Shown here one piece after another: positions 19,658 through 28,059 of a DNA stretch of 64,000 nucleotides. The DNA comes from Geodermatophilus saharensis. Lineage in GTDB: Bacteria > Actinomycetota > Actinomycetes > Mycobacteriales > Geodermatophilaceae. Location of the stretch: positions 1 through 64,000 of the forward strand of contig NZ_FZOH01000005.1 of the NCBI RefSeq assembly GCF_900188205.1. Reading direction: 5' to 3'. Under the pieces are notes generated by a model. The model saw only the letters and a program-made list of their open reading frames with translations, did not search any database and was not told the DNA's origin. Numbering within the stretch: the first letter of the stretch is position 1; every line of letters starts with the position of its first letter. A program made the position numbers and the translations under genes.

Positions 19658-20887
19658 GTGGGAGTTCCCGACGAGGGTGTGCAGCTGGTCTCCGAGGACG
19701 CCGTCGCCGCCGCGGCCGCCCTGCTCGACGGGGTGGCCCGGCGGACGCCGCTGGAGCACTCGCGGGCGCTGGCCGAGCGGGTGGGCGGCCCGGTGCACCT
19801 CAAGTGCGAGAACCTGCAGCACACCGGCTCGTTCAAGTTCCGCGGCGCCTACACCCGGCTGTCCCGGCTGACGCCCGAGGAGCGGGCGCGCGGCGTGGTC
19901 GCGGCCAGCGCCGGCAACCACGCCCAGGGCGTCGCGCTCGCCGCCCGGATGCTCGGCATCCGCGCGACGGTGTTCATGCCCGAGACCGCGCCGCTGCCCA
20001 AGGTGGCGGCCACGCGCGGCTACGGCGCCGACGCGCGGCTGAGCGGGGCGGACCTGACCGAGGCGCTGGCGGCGGCGGTCGCGCACGCGGAGGAGACCGG
20101 CGCGGTCTTCATCCACCCCTTCGAGCACCCCGACGTCATCGCCGGGCAGGGCACGGTCGGCCTCGAGGTCCTCGAGCAGTGCCCCGACGTCGCCACCGTC
20201 GTCGTCTGCACCGGGGGCGGCGGGCTGGTGTCCGGGGTGGCGGCGGCGGTGAAGGCGCGGCGGCCGGGCGTGCGGGTCGTGGCCGTGCAGGCCGCCGCGG
20301 CCGCGGCGTTCCCCGGGTCGCTCGCCGCGGGGCGGCCGGTGGCGCTGTCCGGGATGGCCACGATGGCCGACGGCATCGCCGTCGGGTCGCCCGGGGAGCT
20401 CACGTTCGCGCACGTGCGCGACCTGGTCGACGAGGTCCGCACGGTGACCGAGGAGGACATGTCCCAGGCACTGCTGTTCTGCCTGGAGCGGGCCAAGCTC
20501 GTCGTCGAGCCGGCCGGCGTGGCGGCGGTGGCGGCGGTGCTGGCCGACCCGACGGCGTTCCGGCCGCCGGTGGTCGCGGTGGTCTCCGGCGGCAACATCG
20601 ACCCGGTGCTGCTGCTCAAGGTCGTGCAGCACGGCATGGCCGCGGCCGGCCGCTACCTGCGGCTGCGGCTGCGCGTGCCCGACCGGCCCGGCTCGCTGGC
20701 CGCGGTGCTGTCGGTGCTGGCCGGCGTGGGGGCCAACGTGCTGGAGGTCGAGCACGAGCGGACCGCGACCCGCCTCGACCTCGGTCAGGTGGAGGTCTTC
20801 GTCGTCCTCGAGACCCGCGGCCCCGACCACGCGCGGTCCGTCGTCGGCGCGCTCGAGGAGGCCGGGTTCGCCGTCTCCGAGGGCTGA
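19658..20887 (+). CDS. ilvA: Threonine ammonia-lyase (threonine deaminase)
   Basis: This encodes 409 residues from GTG at 19658, with GAGGA 9 bases upstream; the open frame extends further left without a good start. The pyridoxal-phosphate lysine is K60 in HTGSFKFRGAYT, the cofactor phosphate loop reads VCTGGGGLVSG, and SAGNHAQGVA is the substrate loop. A C-terminal ACT domain begins near residue 330 (LRLRVPDRPGSLAAVLSVL), the short biodegradative/allosteric type. The enzyme converts threonine to 2-oxobutanoate and ammonia, the first step to isoleucine. It is divergent from the ATPase gene; no other ilv genes are nearby. Confidence 0.95.
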   Translation: MGVPDEGVQLVSEDAVAAAAALLDGVARRTPLEHSRALAERVGGPVHLKCENLQHTGSFKFRGAYTRLSRLTPEERARGVVAASAGNHAQGVALAARMLGIRATVFMPETAPLPKVAATRGYGADARLSGADLTEALAAAVAHAEETGAVFIHPFEHPDVIAGQGTVGLEVLEQCPDVATVVVCTGGGGLVSGVAAAVKARRPGVRVVAVQAAAAAAFPGSLAAGRPVALSGMATMADGIAVGSPGELTFAHVRDLVDEVRTVTEEDMSQALLFCLERAKLVVEPAGVAAVAAVLADPTAFRPPVVAVVSGGNIDPVLLLKVVQHGMAAAGRYLRLRLRVPDRPGSLAAVLSVLAGVGANVLEVEHERTATRLDLGQVEVFVVLETRGPDHARSVVGALEEAGFAVSEG

Positions 20888-20985
20888 GCGCTCAGTTCCG
20901 GTTCGCCGGCACGTCCCTGCTCCGGGCCGCGTCGGGCGGCCGGGACCGGGAGAGGTGTCGTGGAGACGAACAGCAGACGAACGGG

Positions 20986-21004
20986 CGTTCGCCCCGGGCG
21001 AACG
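20986..21004. promoter_or_regulatory. Perfect 19-base palindrome before the ABC exporter operon
   Basis: CGTTCGCCC, a central C, then GGGCGAACG: nine perfect pairs with a one-base centre, 41 bases before the ATP-binding protein start and 98 after ilvA. A hairpin with no loop is a poor terminator, so a dimeric repressor site is more likely. No regulator gene is adjacent. Neighbouring GAACG and GGGC half-copies (20979-21010) make the region look like overlapping operator half-sites. Confidence 0.5.
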
Positions 21005-21045
21005 GGGCTCGGGAAGTGTCGGTGCTCACACCTAGTTTCGCCGGC

Positions 21046-22050
21046 ATGAGCGACGCGATCCTCGTCGAGGGACTGCAGAAGAGATTCGGGTCCAACACGG
21101 CCCTGGCCGGGGTCGACCTCACGGTCCCCGAGGGCAGCGTCCTCGGCCTGCTGGGGCCCAACGGTGCAGGCAAGACCACCGTCGTCCGCATCCTCACCAC
21201 GCTGCTGGCGCCCGACGCCGGGCGCGCGGAGGTCGTCGGCATCGACGTGCTGCGCGACCCCGGGCGGGTGCGCTCGGTCATCGGGCTGACCGGGCAGTAC
21301 GCCGCGGTCGACGAGTACCTCACCGGGTTCGAGAACCTGGAGATGGTGGGCCGGCTGTACCGGCTCGGGAGGCGCGAGTCGCGGGCCCGGGCCGGTGAGC
21401 TGCTCGAGCGCTTCGACCTCACCGACGCGGCCGACCGCCCGGCGAAGACCTACTCCGGCGGCATGCGCCGGCGGCTGGACATCGCCGCCTCGCTCATCGC
21501 CCGGCCACGGGTGCTGTTCCTGGACGAGCCCACCACCGGGCTCGACCCGCGCAGCCGGCTGGCGATGTGGGAGTTCATCGCCGACCTCGCCGGCGGGGGG
21601 ACGACGATCCTGCTGACCACCCAGTACCTCGAGGAGGCCGACCGGCTCGCCGACCGCATGGTGGTCATCGACCGCGGCCGGGTCATCGCCCGCGGCACGG
21701 CCGACGAGCTCAAGGCGCAGGTCGGCGGCCAGCGGCTGGAGCTGACGGTGAGCTCGGCGGCCGAGCTCACCGACGCCGCCCGGCTGCTGGAGCCGCTCGC
21801 GGCCGGTGACACGCACGCCGACGAGCAGACCCGCCGGCTGAGCGTGCCGGTGCGGGGCGGCACCGACGCGCTGGCGGAGGCGCTGCGGCTGCTGGCCGGA
21901 AGCTCCGTGGAGGTCCTCGACGTCGGGCTGCGCCGGCCCGACCTCGACGACGTGTTCCTCACGCTGACCGGCCACGCGGCCGAGGACGGCACCGACGACC
22001 GGGAGCCCGCCGGGCGGACCCCCGCCGAGACCGCAGGGAGTGCCCGGTGA
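21046..22050 (+). CDS. ABC exporter ATP-binding protein, daunorubicin-resistance (DrrA) type
   Basis: This encodes 334 residues from ATG at 21046. Walker A is GLLGPNGAGKTTVVRIL near residue 37, the signature motif reads TYSGGMRRRLDIAASL near 136, and Walker B is VLFLDEPTTGLDPRS near 155. The H-loop position holds TTQYLEEADRL, with Gln before Tyr where His is usual in DrrA proteins. The C-terminal 90 residues end in LDDVFLTLTGHAAEDG, the CREEM-like tail of this family. It forms an exporter with the overlapping permease. Substrate unknown; the DrrAB family includes drug, lipid and siderophore exporters. Confidence 0.92.
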   Translation: MSDAILVEGLQKRFGSNTALAGVDLTVPEGSVLGLLGPNGAGKTTVVRILTTLLAPDAGRAEVVGIDVLRDPGRVRSVIGLTGQYAAVDEYLTGFENLEMVGRLYRLGRRESRARAGELLERFDLTDAADRPAKTYSGGMRRRLDIAASLIARPRVLFLDEPTTGLDPRSRLAMWEFIADLAGGGTTILLTTQYLEEADRLADRMVVIDRGRVIARGTADELKAQVGGQRLELTVSSAAELTDAARLLEPLAAGDTHADEQTRRLSVPVRGGTDALAEALRLLAGSSVEVLDVGLRRPDLDDVFLTLTGHAAEDGTDDREPAGRTPAETAGSAR

Positions 22051-22850
22051 GCGCCTTCTCCGTGGCCGTCGAGGACGGCCTGACCATCACCCGCCGCAAC
22101 CTGGTCAAGGTCAAGCGGGTCCCCGAGCTGATCGTCTTCGCGACCCTGTCGCCGATCATGTTCGTGCTGCTGTTCCGCTACGTGTTCGGCAGCGCCATCC
22201 CCATCCAGGGCATCAGCTACGCGGAGTTCCTGCTGCCCGGGATCTTCGCCCAGACCATCGTCTTCGGCAGCACCATCACCGGGGCGAGCCTGGCGGAGGA
22301 CCTGCAGAAGGGGCTCATCGACCGCTTCCGGTCCCTGCCGATGGCGCGCTCGGCGGTCCTCGTCGGCCGCACGGTCGCCGACCTCGGCCTCAACGCGCTG
22401 TCGATCGTCGTCATGGGGGTGACCGGGTTCATCGTGGGCTGGCGGATCCGGTCCTCCCTGGGGGAGGCGCTGGCCGGCTTCGCGCTGCTGCTGCTCTTCG
22501 CCTACGCGATGAGCTGGCTGATGGCCACCGTGGGGCTGCTGGTGCGCACCCCCGAGGTGGTGCAGCAGGCGAGCTTCATCGTCATCTTCCCGCTGACGTT
22601 CATCGCCAACACGTTCGTGCCGACCAACAACTTCCCGACGGTGCTCAAGGCGATCGCCGACTGGAACCCGGTGTCGGCGGTGGTGCAGGCCGCCCGGGAG
22701 CTGTTCGGCAACACCGCGCCGGTGCTGGAGACCTCCGACGCGTGGTCGCTGCAGCACCCGGTGCTGTACACGCTGATCTGGTCGGCGCTGCTGCTGGCGG
22801 TGTTCGTCCCGACGTCGGTGCGCATCTACCGGCGGACCGCCAGCCGCTGA
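22047..22850 (+). CDS. ABC-2 type permease, DrrB-like
   Basis: This encodes 267 residues from GTG at 22047, overlapping the ATPase stop by 4 bases. It has six membrane segments, including LIVFATLSPIMFVLLFRYVF, an extracellular loop with the typical GSAIPIQGISYAEFLLPG, and FLIFPLTF-like FIVIFPLTFIANTFVPTNN. The motif WNPVSAVVQAARELFGN near residue 210 is conserved in DrrB permeases. Together with the preceding ATPase it should export a hydrophobic compound. The operon lies close to a large intergenic repeat. Confidence 0.92.
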   Translation: MSAFSVAVEDGLTITRRNLVKVKRVPELIVFATLSPIMFVLLFRYVFGSAIPIQGISYAEFLLPGIFAQTIVFGSTITGASLAEDLQKGLIDRFRSLPMARSAVLVGRTVADLGLNALSIVVMGVTGFIVGWRIRSSLGEALAGFALLLLFAYAMSWLMATVGLLVRTPEVVQQASFIVIFPLTFIANTFVPTNNFPTVLKAIADWNPVSAVVQAARELFGNTAPVLETSDAWSLQHPVLYTLIWSALLLAVFVPTSVRIYRRTASR

Positions 22851-22883
22851 CGGAGGGCCACGGGCTCCGCCCGTCGCCGGGAC

Positions 22884-22984
22884 GAGTGGGGGCCGGAGGC
22901 CTCCGCGAGGAGCGGCGGGTGGGGCTCCGCGGCGGCCGGGGAGGGAACCTGGCCGCGGTGCGGTCCGGAGGACCGCAGTGTCAT
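22884..22984 (+). repeat. Copy A of a roughly 100-base intergenic repeat
   Basis: The element runs from CGAGTGGGGGCCGGAGGC to a conserved end, ACCTGGCCGCGGTG - hairpin - GTGTCA. The same order of blocks occurs at 25109-25210 on the other side of the M3 peptidase gene. The final hairpin differs in sequence but stays paired (CGGTCC/GGACCG here, CGGCC/GGCCG there). It occupies nearly the whole gap between the permease and the peptidase. Confidence 0.6.
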
Positions 22985-23002
22985 GGCGCACGATGGGCGG
23001 CG

Positions 23003-25072
23003 ATGAGCGCCGCGCCCGCCCCCGCCGTGTCCGCCGACAACCCGCTGCTGACCGAGTCGCCGCTGCCCTACCGGCTCCCGCCCTTCGCCGAGGTCACCCT
23101 GGAGCACTGCCGGGAAGCGGTGCTGGCCGGGATGGCCGAGCAGCGCGGGGAGATCGACGCGATCACCGCGTCGGACGAGCCGGCCGATCTCGAGAACACG
23201 ATCGTCGCCCTGGAGCGCTCCGGTGCCCTGCTGCGGCGGGCCGGTGCGGTGTTCGGCAACCTGGCGTCGTCGCTGTCGAGCCCGCGGCTGCGCGAGATCG
23301 AGCGGGAGCTCGCCCCGCTGGAGGCCGCACACGCCGACGCCCTCCGCCTCGACCCGGTGCTCTTCGCCCGCGTCGACGCCGTCCACGAGGCCCGGCACGA
23401 CTCCGGTCTGGACGCCGAGGCGGTGCGGCTGGTCGAGCGCCACCACCTCGACCGGGTGCTGGCCGGGGCCCGCCTCGACGACGCCGGCCGCGCCCGGCTG
23501 TCCGAGCTCAACCGGGAGCTGTCGGAGCTGTCCACCCGGTTCGGGCAGAACCTGCAGCTGGCCACCGAGGCCGCCGCCGTCCGGGTCGCCGGCGCCGCCG
23601 AGCTCGACGGGCTGAGCGAGGAGGAGGTCGCCGCCGCGGCGCGGGCCGCCGCCGACCGCGGTCTCGACGGGTACCTGCTCCCGCTGCTGCTGCCCACCGG
23701 CCAACCGGTGCTGGCCAAGCTGCGCGACCGCGGGCTGCGCCGCCGGGTTTTCGAGGCGTCGGTGACCCGGGCGTCGGCCGGGGAGCACGACAACGGGCCG
23801 GTGGCGGCCCGGATCGCCCGGGTGCGGGCCGAGCGGGCGCGGCTGCTCGGTTTCGCCACCCACGCCGACCTGGTGCTGGCCGACCAGACGGCCGGCAGCA
23901 CCGCCGCCGTCGACGCGGTGCTCGCCCCGATGGTCGGCCCGTCGCTGGCCAACGCGCGGGCCGAGGCGCAGGAGCTCGCCGAGGTCGCCGCCCGCGACGG
24001 GGTGACCGAGCTCGCCCCCTGGGACTGGGCCTTCTACAGCGAGCGGGTGCGCGCCGAGCGGTACTCGGTCGACCGTGCGGCGCTGCGGCCGTGGTTCGAG
24101 CTGGACCGGGTCCTCGTCGACGGCGTCTTCCGCGCCGCGGAGCTGCTCTACGGCTTCCGGTTCACACCCCGCCCCGACCTCGCCGGCTACCACCCCGACG
24201 TCCGGGTGTGGGAGGTCACCGGCGCCGACGGCGAGCAGGTCGGGCTCTACCTCGGCGACTTCCTCGCCCGCGAGGGCAAGCGCGGCGGCGCCTGGATGAG
24301 CTCCTTCGTCACCCAGTCGCGGCTGCTGGGGACCCGGCCGGTCGTCGTCAACAACCTCAACGTGGCGCCGCCGCCCGCCGGCCGGCCGACGCTGCTGACC
24401 CTCGACGAGGTCGACACGCTCTTCCACGAGTTCGGCCACGCGCTGCACGGGCTGAGCTCGGCGGTGACCTACCCGCGCTTCGCCGGCACCGCGGTACCCC
24501 GCGACTTCGTCGAGTTCCCCAGCCAGGTCAACGAGATGTGGGCGCTGTGGCCGGAGGTGCTCGCGCACTACGCCCGGCACGTCGACACCGGGGAGCCGCT
24601 GCCGGCCGCCGTCGTCGAGGCGATCGACGCCGCCCGGCTGTGGGGCGAGGGCTTCGCGACGCTGGAGTACCTGGCCGCCACCCTGCTCGACCAGGCCTGG
24701 CACCGGATCACGCCGGAGACCGAGATCGGTGACCCCGCGGAGTTCGAGCGGCGGGCGCTGGAGGAGGCCGGCGTCGCGTTCGACCTCGTGCCCCCGCGCT
24801 ACCGGACGACCTACTTCCAGCACGTCTTCGCCGGCGGCTACGCGGCCGGCTACTACTCCTACATCTGGTCGGAGGTGCTCGACGCCGACACCGTGGAGTG
24901 GTTCCGGGAGAACGGCGGGCTGCGGCGGGAGAACGGCGACGTCTTCCGGGAGCGGCTGCTGTCCCGCGGTGGGTCGGTGGACCCGCTGGAGGCCTTCCGC
25001 GCCGTCCGTGGGCGCGACGCCGACCCGGGCCCGCTGCTGCGCCGACGGGGGCTGATGGCCGGGTACAGCTAG
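23003..25072 (+). CDS. M3-family oligopeptidase (dipeptidyl carboxypeptidase/oligopeptidase A type)
   Basis: This encodes 689 residues from ATG at 23003, normal length for Dcp/OpdA. The zinc site is HEFGHALHGL (H475, E476, H479), with the third ligand downstream in DFVEFPSQVNEMWA. The N-terminal helical lid (DLENTIVALERSGALLRRA) and the C-terminal YYSYIWSEVLDADTVEWF segment, which lines the substrate channel, are conserved. It has no signal peptide, so it should hydrolyse short peptides in the cytoplasm. It is flanked on both sides by copies of the same repeat. Confidence 0.95.
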   Translation: MSAAPAPAVSADNPLLTESPLPYRLPPFAEVTLEHCREAVLAGMAEQRGEIDAITASDEPADLENTIVALERSGALLRRAGAVFGNLASSLSSPRLREIERELAPLEAAHADALRLDPVLFARVDAVHEARHDSGLDAEAVRLVERHHLDRVLAGARLDDAGRARLSELNRELSELSTRFGQNLQLATEAAAVRVAGAAELDGLSEEEVAAAARAAADRGLDGYLLPLLLPTGQPVLAKLRDRGLRRRVFEASVTRASAGEHDNGPVAARIARVRAERARLLGFATHADLVLADQTAGSTAAVDAVLAPMVGPSLANARAEAQELAEVAARDGVTELAPWDWAFYSERVRAERYSVDRAALRPWFELDRVLVDGVFRAAELLYGFRFTPRPDLAGYHPDVRVWEVTGADGEQVGLYLGDFLAREGKRGGAWMSSFVTQSRLLGTRPVVVNNLNVAPPPAGRPTLLTLDEVDTLFHEFGHALHGLSSAVTYPRFAGTAVPRDFVEFPSQVNEMWALWPEVLAHYARHVDTGEPLPAAVVEAIDAARLWGEGFATLEYLAATLLDQAWHRITPETEIGDPAEFERRALEEAGVAFDLVPPRYRTTYFQHVFAGGYAAGYYSYIWSEVLDADTVEWFRENGGLRRENGDVFRERLLSRGGSVDPLEAFRAVRGRDADPGPLLRRRGLMAGYS

Positions 25073-25079
25073 GGCGCTC

Positions 25080-25111
25080 AGGCCGTGTCCTGCCGAGGCC
25101 GTGTCCTGCCG
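25080..25111 (+). repeat. Two tandem copies of a 16-base unit
   Basis: AGGCCGTGTCCTGCCG occurs at 25080-25095 and immediately again at 25096-25111, just after the M3 peptidase stop codon and leading directly into copy B of the longer repeat. Confidence 0.8.
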
Positions 25112-25210
25112 AGTGGGCCCCGGAGGGGTCCGCGCAGGCGCGGCGCAGCGGCTCCACGGCAGCCGGGGACGGCACCTGGCCGCGGTGTCGGCCGGTAGGC
25201 CGACGGTGTC
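25109..25210 (+). repeat. Copy B of the intergenic repeat
   Basis: Blocks GAGTGGGCCCCGGAGG, GCGGCTCC, GCCGGGGACGGCACC, TGGCCGCGGTG, a CGGCC/GGCCG hairpin and GTGTCA follow the same order as at 22884-22984. The last bases overlap the stop codon of the RNHCP gene on the minus strand, so it may also serve as that gene's terminator region. Confidence 0.6.
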
Positions 25211-25535
25211 ACAGCCAGGGCAGGTGCAGCACCAGGTCCAGGTCGTCGGGCGCCTCGCCGTCGCGGACGAGCCGGTTGGGCTGGCGGTGGCCGCACGCCG
25301 TGCAGCGGTGCACCACCTGCCAGCCCTTGCCCGACTTCTCCACCAGCCCGACGGGTTCCATCAGCTGGCGGCACTCACTGGCCCGGTCGCCGGGCAGGTC
25401 GTCGACGTGCAGCGACCACAGGCAGTACGGGCAGTGGTTGCGGTAGTGCCCGTCGGTGTTCGCCGGCACCTCCGCGTGGCACCACCCGCAGGTGAAGCCG
25501 GTGTTCTCCGCCCGCCGGGAGCGGGCCGTGCGCAC
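25209..25535 (-). CDS. RNHCP-domain zinc-ribbon protein
   Basis: This encodes 108 residues. It contains the family motif YRNHCPYCLWSLHVD near residue 32, preceded by FTCGWCHAEV and followed by HRCTACGHRQPNRLV near residue 77. These give three Cys-x2-Cys pairs that should bind zinc. The biochemical function of RNHCP proteins is unknown; a nucleic-acid-binding role is plausible from the zinc-ribbon pattern. It lies 13 bases after greA on the same strand, which may indicate co-transcription with the elongation factor. Confidence 0.85.
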   Translation of the reverse strand: MRTARSRRAENTGFTCGWCHAEVPANTDGHYRNHCPYCLWSLHVDDLPGDRASECRQLMEPVGLVEKSGKGWQVVHRCTACGHRQPNRLVRDGEAPDDLDLVLHLPWL

Positions 25536-25548
25536 GGGCGCGCCCCGG

Positions 25549-26049
25549 TCAGGGGACGAACGGCTCGACGGCGACGACGTCGACGGTGATGTCGCGGCCG
25601 TTGGGCGCCTTGTACGTGACCGTCGTGCCCGGCTTCGCCCCGAGGATCGCCGAGCCCATCGCCGACTCCGGCGAGTAGACGGCGAGGTCGGTGGTGCCGG
25701 CGATCTCGCGGGAGCCCAGCAGGAACTTCTCGGTCTCCTCGTCGCCCTGGAACCGGATGGTGATCACGGTGCCGAGCTCGGCGGTGGTCGCCGTCGTGGG
25801 GGGCTCGCCGACGCGGGCCTTGCGCAGCAGGTCGGTCAGCTGGCGGATCCGGCCCTCCTGCTTGCCCTGCTCCTCCTTGGCTGCGTGGTAGCCGCCGTTC
25901 TCCTTGAGGTCGCCCTCTTCGCGGCGGGCGTTAATCTCCGCCGCCATGGCGGGCCGGCCGGCCACCAACTGGTCGAGCTCGGCCTTCAGCCGGTCGTGGG
26001 CCTCCTGGGTCAGCCAGATGCCCTGCTCGTTCTCAGTGGGGGTGGTCAC
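25549..26049 (-). CDS. greA: Transcript cleavage/elongation factor GreA
   Basis: This encodes 166 residues from GTG at 26047-26049, with AGGAGT about 8 bases upstream; an in-frame start near 26115 lacks this site. The N-terminal coiled coil carries the acidic tip (EINARREEGDLKENGGYHAAK), and the C-terminal FKBP-like domain includes YSPESAMGSAILGAKPG. GreA enters the RNA polymerase secondary channel and stimulates cleavage of backtracked RNA. It is divergent from mca, as in Mycobacterium (Rv1080c and Rv1082). Confidence 0.96.
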   Translation of the reverse strand: MTTPTENEQGIWLTQEAHDRLKAELDQLVAGRPAMAAEINARREEGDLKENGGYHAAKEEQGKQEGRIRQLTDLLRKARVGEPPTTATTAELGTVITIRFQGDEETEKFLLGSREIAGTTDLAVYSPESAMGSAILGAKPGTTVTYKAPNGRDITVDVVAVEPFVP

Positions 26050-26074
26050 GCGGGGTACTCCTGCGGCTCGGGGG

Positions 26075-26096
26075 CCGTCTCCCGGCCGGGAGACGG
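26075..26096. promoter_or_regulatory. Perfect 22-base palindrome in the greA leader
   Basis: CCGTCTCCCGG joins directly to CCGGGAGACGG. It lies 26 bases before the greA start. Upstream on the minus strand, TAGCTT (complement of 26113-26118) is a reasonable -10 box, which would place the palindrome at or just after the transcription start, a position suited to an operator. The rest of the greA-mca gap shows no other clear signal. Confidence 0.45.
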
Positions 26097-26266
26097 TCGA
26101 CGTCGATCCGGCCAAGCTAACACCGGCCGGAGGGCCCCTGCACCGACCCGGCGGCGTGGCAGGGGAGCGAGCACGCTACCCGCGGGCGGCGTGAGGAGCA
26201 GCACATCCACCCGTCCGGACCACCGCGCCGCGGCGTGCCGTCCCCACCGCGGGGGACACTGGTCGG

Positions 26267-27154
26267 GTGACCGAAGCAGACCCGTTGCGCCTGCTCGCCG
26301 TGCACGCCCATCCCGACGACGAGTCGAGCAAGGGCGCGGCGACGATGGCGAAGTACGTCGCCGAGGGCGTCGAGGTGCTGGTGGCGACGTGCACCGGTGG
26401 TGAGCGCGGCTCCGTGCTCAACCCGGCACTGGACCGTCCCGAGATCTGGGAGCGCCTGCCCCAGCTGCGCGCCGAGGAGATGGCCCGCGCCCGCGAGATC
26501 CTCGGGGTCGAGCAGGAGTTCCTCGGCTTCGTCGACTCCGGCCTCCCCGAGGGTGACCCGCTGCCGCCGCTGCCGGAGGGCTGCTTCGCGCTGGTGCCCA
26601 CCGAGGAGGCCGCGGCGCCACTGGTCGAGGTCATCCGGCGGTTCCGTCCCCAGGTGGTGCTCACCTACGACGAGAACGGCGGCTACCCGCACCCCGACCA
26701 CATCAAGACCCACGAGATCTCCGTGGTGGCCTTCGAGGCCGCCGGCGACCCGGAGCGCTACCCCGGCCTCGGGGAGCCCTGGCAGCCGAGCAAGCTCTAC
26801 TACCACATGGGCTTCACGCTGACCCGGATGCGGGCGCTGCACGAGGCGATGCTCGAGGCCGGCGCGGAGTCGCCCTACGCCGAGTGGCTCGCCTCCTGGG
26901 ACCCCGAGCGGGACGTGTCGCACCGGATCACCACCCGGGTGCCCTGTGCCGAGTACTTCCCGGTCCGCGACGCCGCGCTCATCGCGCACGCCACCCAGAT
27001 CGACCCGACCGGCCGCTGGTTCGCCTGCCCGATGGACGTGCAGCAGCGGGTGTGGCCCACCGAGGACTACGAGCTGGCGCGCTCGCTGGTGGACTCGACG
27101 CTCCCCGAGGACGACCTGTTCACCGGCATCCGCAGCGAGGTGCGGGTCCCGTGA
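26267..27154 (+). CDS. mca: Mycothiol S-conjugate amidase
   Basis: This encodes 295 residues from GTG at 26267. The zinc-binding motif is VHAHPDDES (H15 and D18 as ligands), with the third His in the YPHPDHIKTHE segment near residue 142. It also shows the Mca-specific block CTGGERGSVLNPALD. The longer form and the LYYHMGFT segment favour Mca over the related deacetylase MshB. Mca cuts mycothiol conjugates into a mercapturic acid, which is exported, and GlcN-Ins, which is recycled; it detoxifies electrophiles and drugs. It overlaps the next gene by 4 bases. Confidence 0.93.
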   Translation: MTEADPLRLLAVHAHPDDESSKGAATMAKYVAEGVEVLVATCTGGERGSVLNPALDRPEIWERLPQLRAEEMARAREILGVEQEFLGFVDSGLPEGDPLPPLPEGCFALVPTEEAAAPLVEVIRRFRPQVVLTYDENGGYPHPDHIKTHEISVVAFEAAGDPERYPGLGEPWQPSKLYYHMGFTLTRMRALHEAMLEAGAESPYAEWLASWDPERDVSHRITTRVPCAEYFPVRDAALIAHATQIDPTGRWFACPMDVQQRVWPTEDYELARSLVDSTLPEDDLFTGIRSEVRVP

Positions 27155-27477
27155 GCGCGCTGGCCACGGCCGTGCTGGCCGCCGAGCAGCAGCTGCCCGA
27201 GGACGTCGGCAAGTCCGGCCCGCTCGGGCTGTTCCTCATCCTCGTGCTGCTGCTGGCCACGGCGCTGCTGGTCAGGTCGATGAGCCGGCACCTCAAGCGG
27301 ATCCCGCGCAGCTTCGACGAGGAGGACGGCCCGCGCGTCGTCGTCCCCGACACCCCGGCCGACCTCGTCGAGCCCCGGCAGCCCGGCCAGGACCTGCTCG
27401 ACACGCTGCGCCGGGCGCCGCGGGCCATCGAGGGCCCCAAGGACACCGACGGCCGGACGGACCCGCCGGCGCGCTGA
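27151..27477 (+). CDS. Small single-span membrane protein downstream of mca
   Basis: This encodes 108 residues from GTG at 27151, overlapping the mca stop (GTGA). A single membrane segment (GLFLILVLLLATALLVRSM) spans about residues 28-46 and is followed by KRIPRSFDEEDGPRVVVPD and a Pro/Asp-rich tail. Its place corresponds to Rv1083 of Mycobacterium tuberculosis, a protein of unknown function next to mca. The tight overlap implies translational coupling with mca, so a role near mycothiol-conjugate processing or export is possible but unproven. Confidence 0.85.
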   Translation: MSALATAVLAAEQQLPEDVGKSGPLGLFLILVLLLATALLVRSMSRHLKRIPRSFDEEDGPRVVVPDTPADLVEPRQPGQDLLDTLRRAPRAIEGPKDTDGRTDPPAR

Positions 27478-27501
27478 CGCCGGCGGGCCCGCCCGGGCGG
27501 C

Positions 27502-28059
27502 TCACCAGGTGCGGGCCACGTCGACGACGAGGCGTGACCCGTCGCCCGGGCCGTCCAGGACGAGCACCCGGAAGGGCAGCCGGGCGCGGACGCCGAGGCC
27601 GACGGTGCTCGACCCCTCGAACGACCCCGCCCAGGCCACCTGGCGGAACGTGTCGTAGCCGGTCACGTCCACGGCCTCGGCGTCGTCGGCCGGGTCGTAG
27701 GTGGCCGCCCCGCGGTCGTCGTAGGCGGGGGTGTGCACGATCAGCTGCAGGTCGGCGGCGCCGCGCAGGGGGACGGGGATGCCCGAGCCGTCCCGCACGA
27801 CCTGGCTGACGTAGCGCACGTCGTAGGACACGGCGGACGCGTCGATCCCGTCGAGGTCGAGCACCAGCCGGTCGTAGCAGGTGTGCCGGCCGGCGCGGAC
27901 GCCGTCCAGCGTGCCGCCGCCGTCGTCGGACACGGACTCGGGCAGCGAGCCCCAGACCGTGCTGCAGCCCGGCGCGGCAGAGGCGGGCAGGACGCCGCCG
28001 GTGACGACGGCCGCCGCGGCGGCCAGGACGACGGCGGCGCGGGTGCGAGTGGTGCTCAC
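27502..28059 (-). CDS. Secreted AMIN-like-domain protein
   Basis: This encodes 185 residues with a signal peptide (TRAAVVLAAAAAVVTGGVLP, cleavage near ASAAPG). The mature part fits the actinobacterial AMIN-like domain: CSTVWGSLPESVSD, RAGRHTCYDRLVLDLDG, and FRVLVLDGPGDGSRLVVDVA at the C-terminus. Two Cys residues could form a disulfide. AMIN-type domains often bind peptidoglycan, so a cell-wall location is likely. It converges on the mca pair with 24 bases between stops. Confidence 0.82.
   Translation of the reverse strand: MSTTRTRAAVVLAAAAAVVTGGVLPASAAPGCSTVWGSLPESVSDDGGGTLDGVRAGRHTCYDRLVLDLDGIDASAVSYDVRYVSQVVRDGSGIPVPLRGAADLQLIVHTPAYDDRGAATYDPADDAEAVDVTGYDTFRQVAWAGSFEGSSTVGLGVRARLPFRVLVLDGPGDGSRLVVDVARTW

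Noticed and set aside
21046-22850. Naming the two ABC exporters as daunorubicin resistance genes
   Set aside because: Only the family can be read from sequence. No antibiotic biosynthesis genes are nearby, so the substrate is left open.
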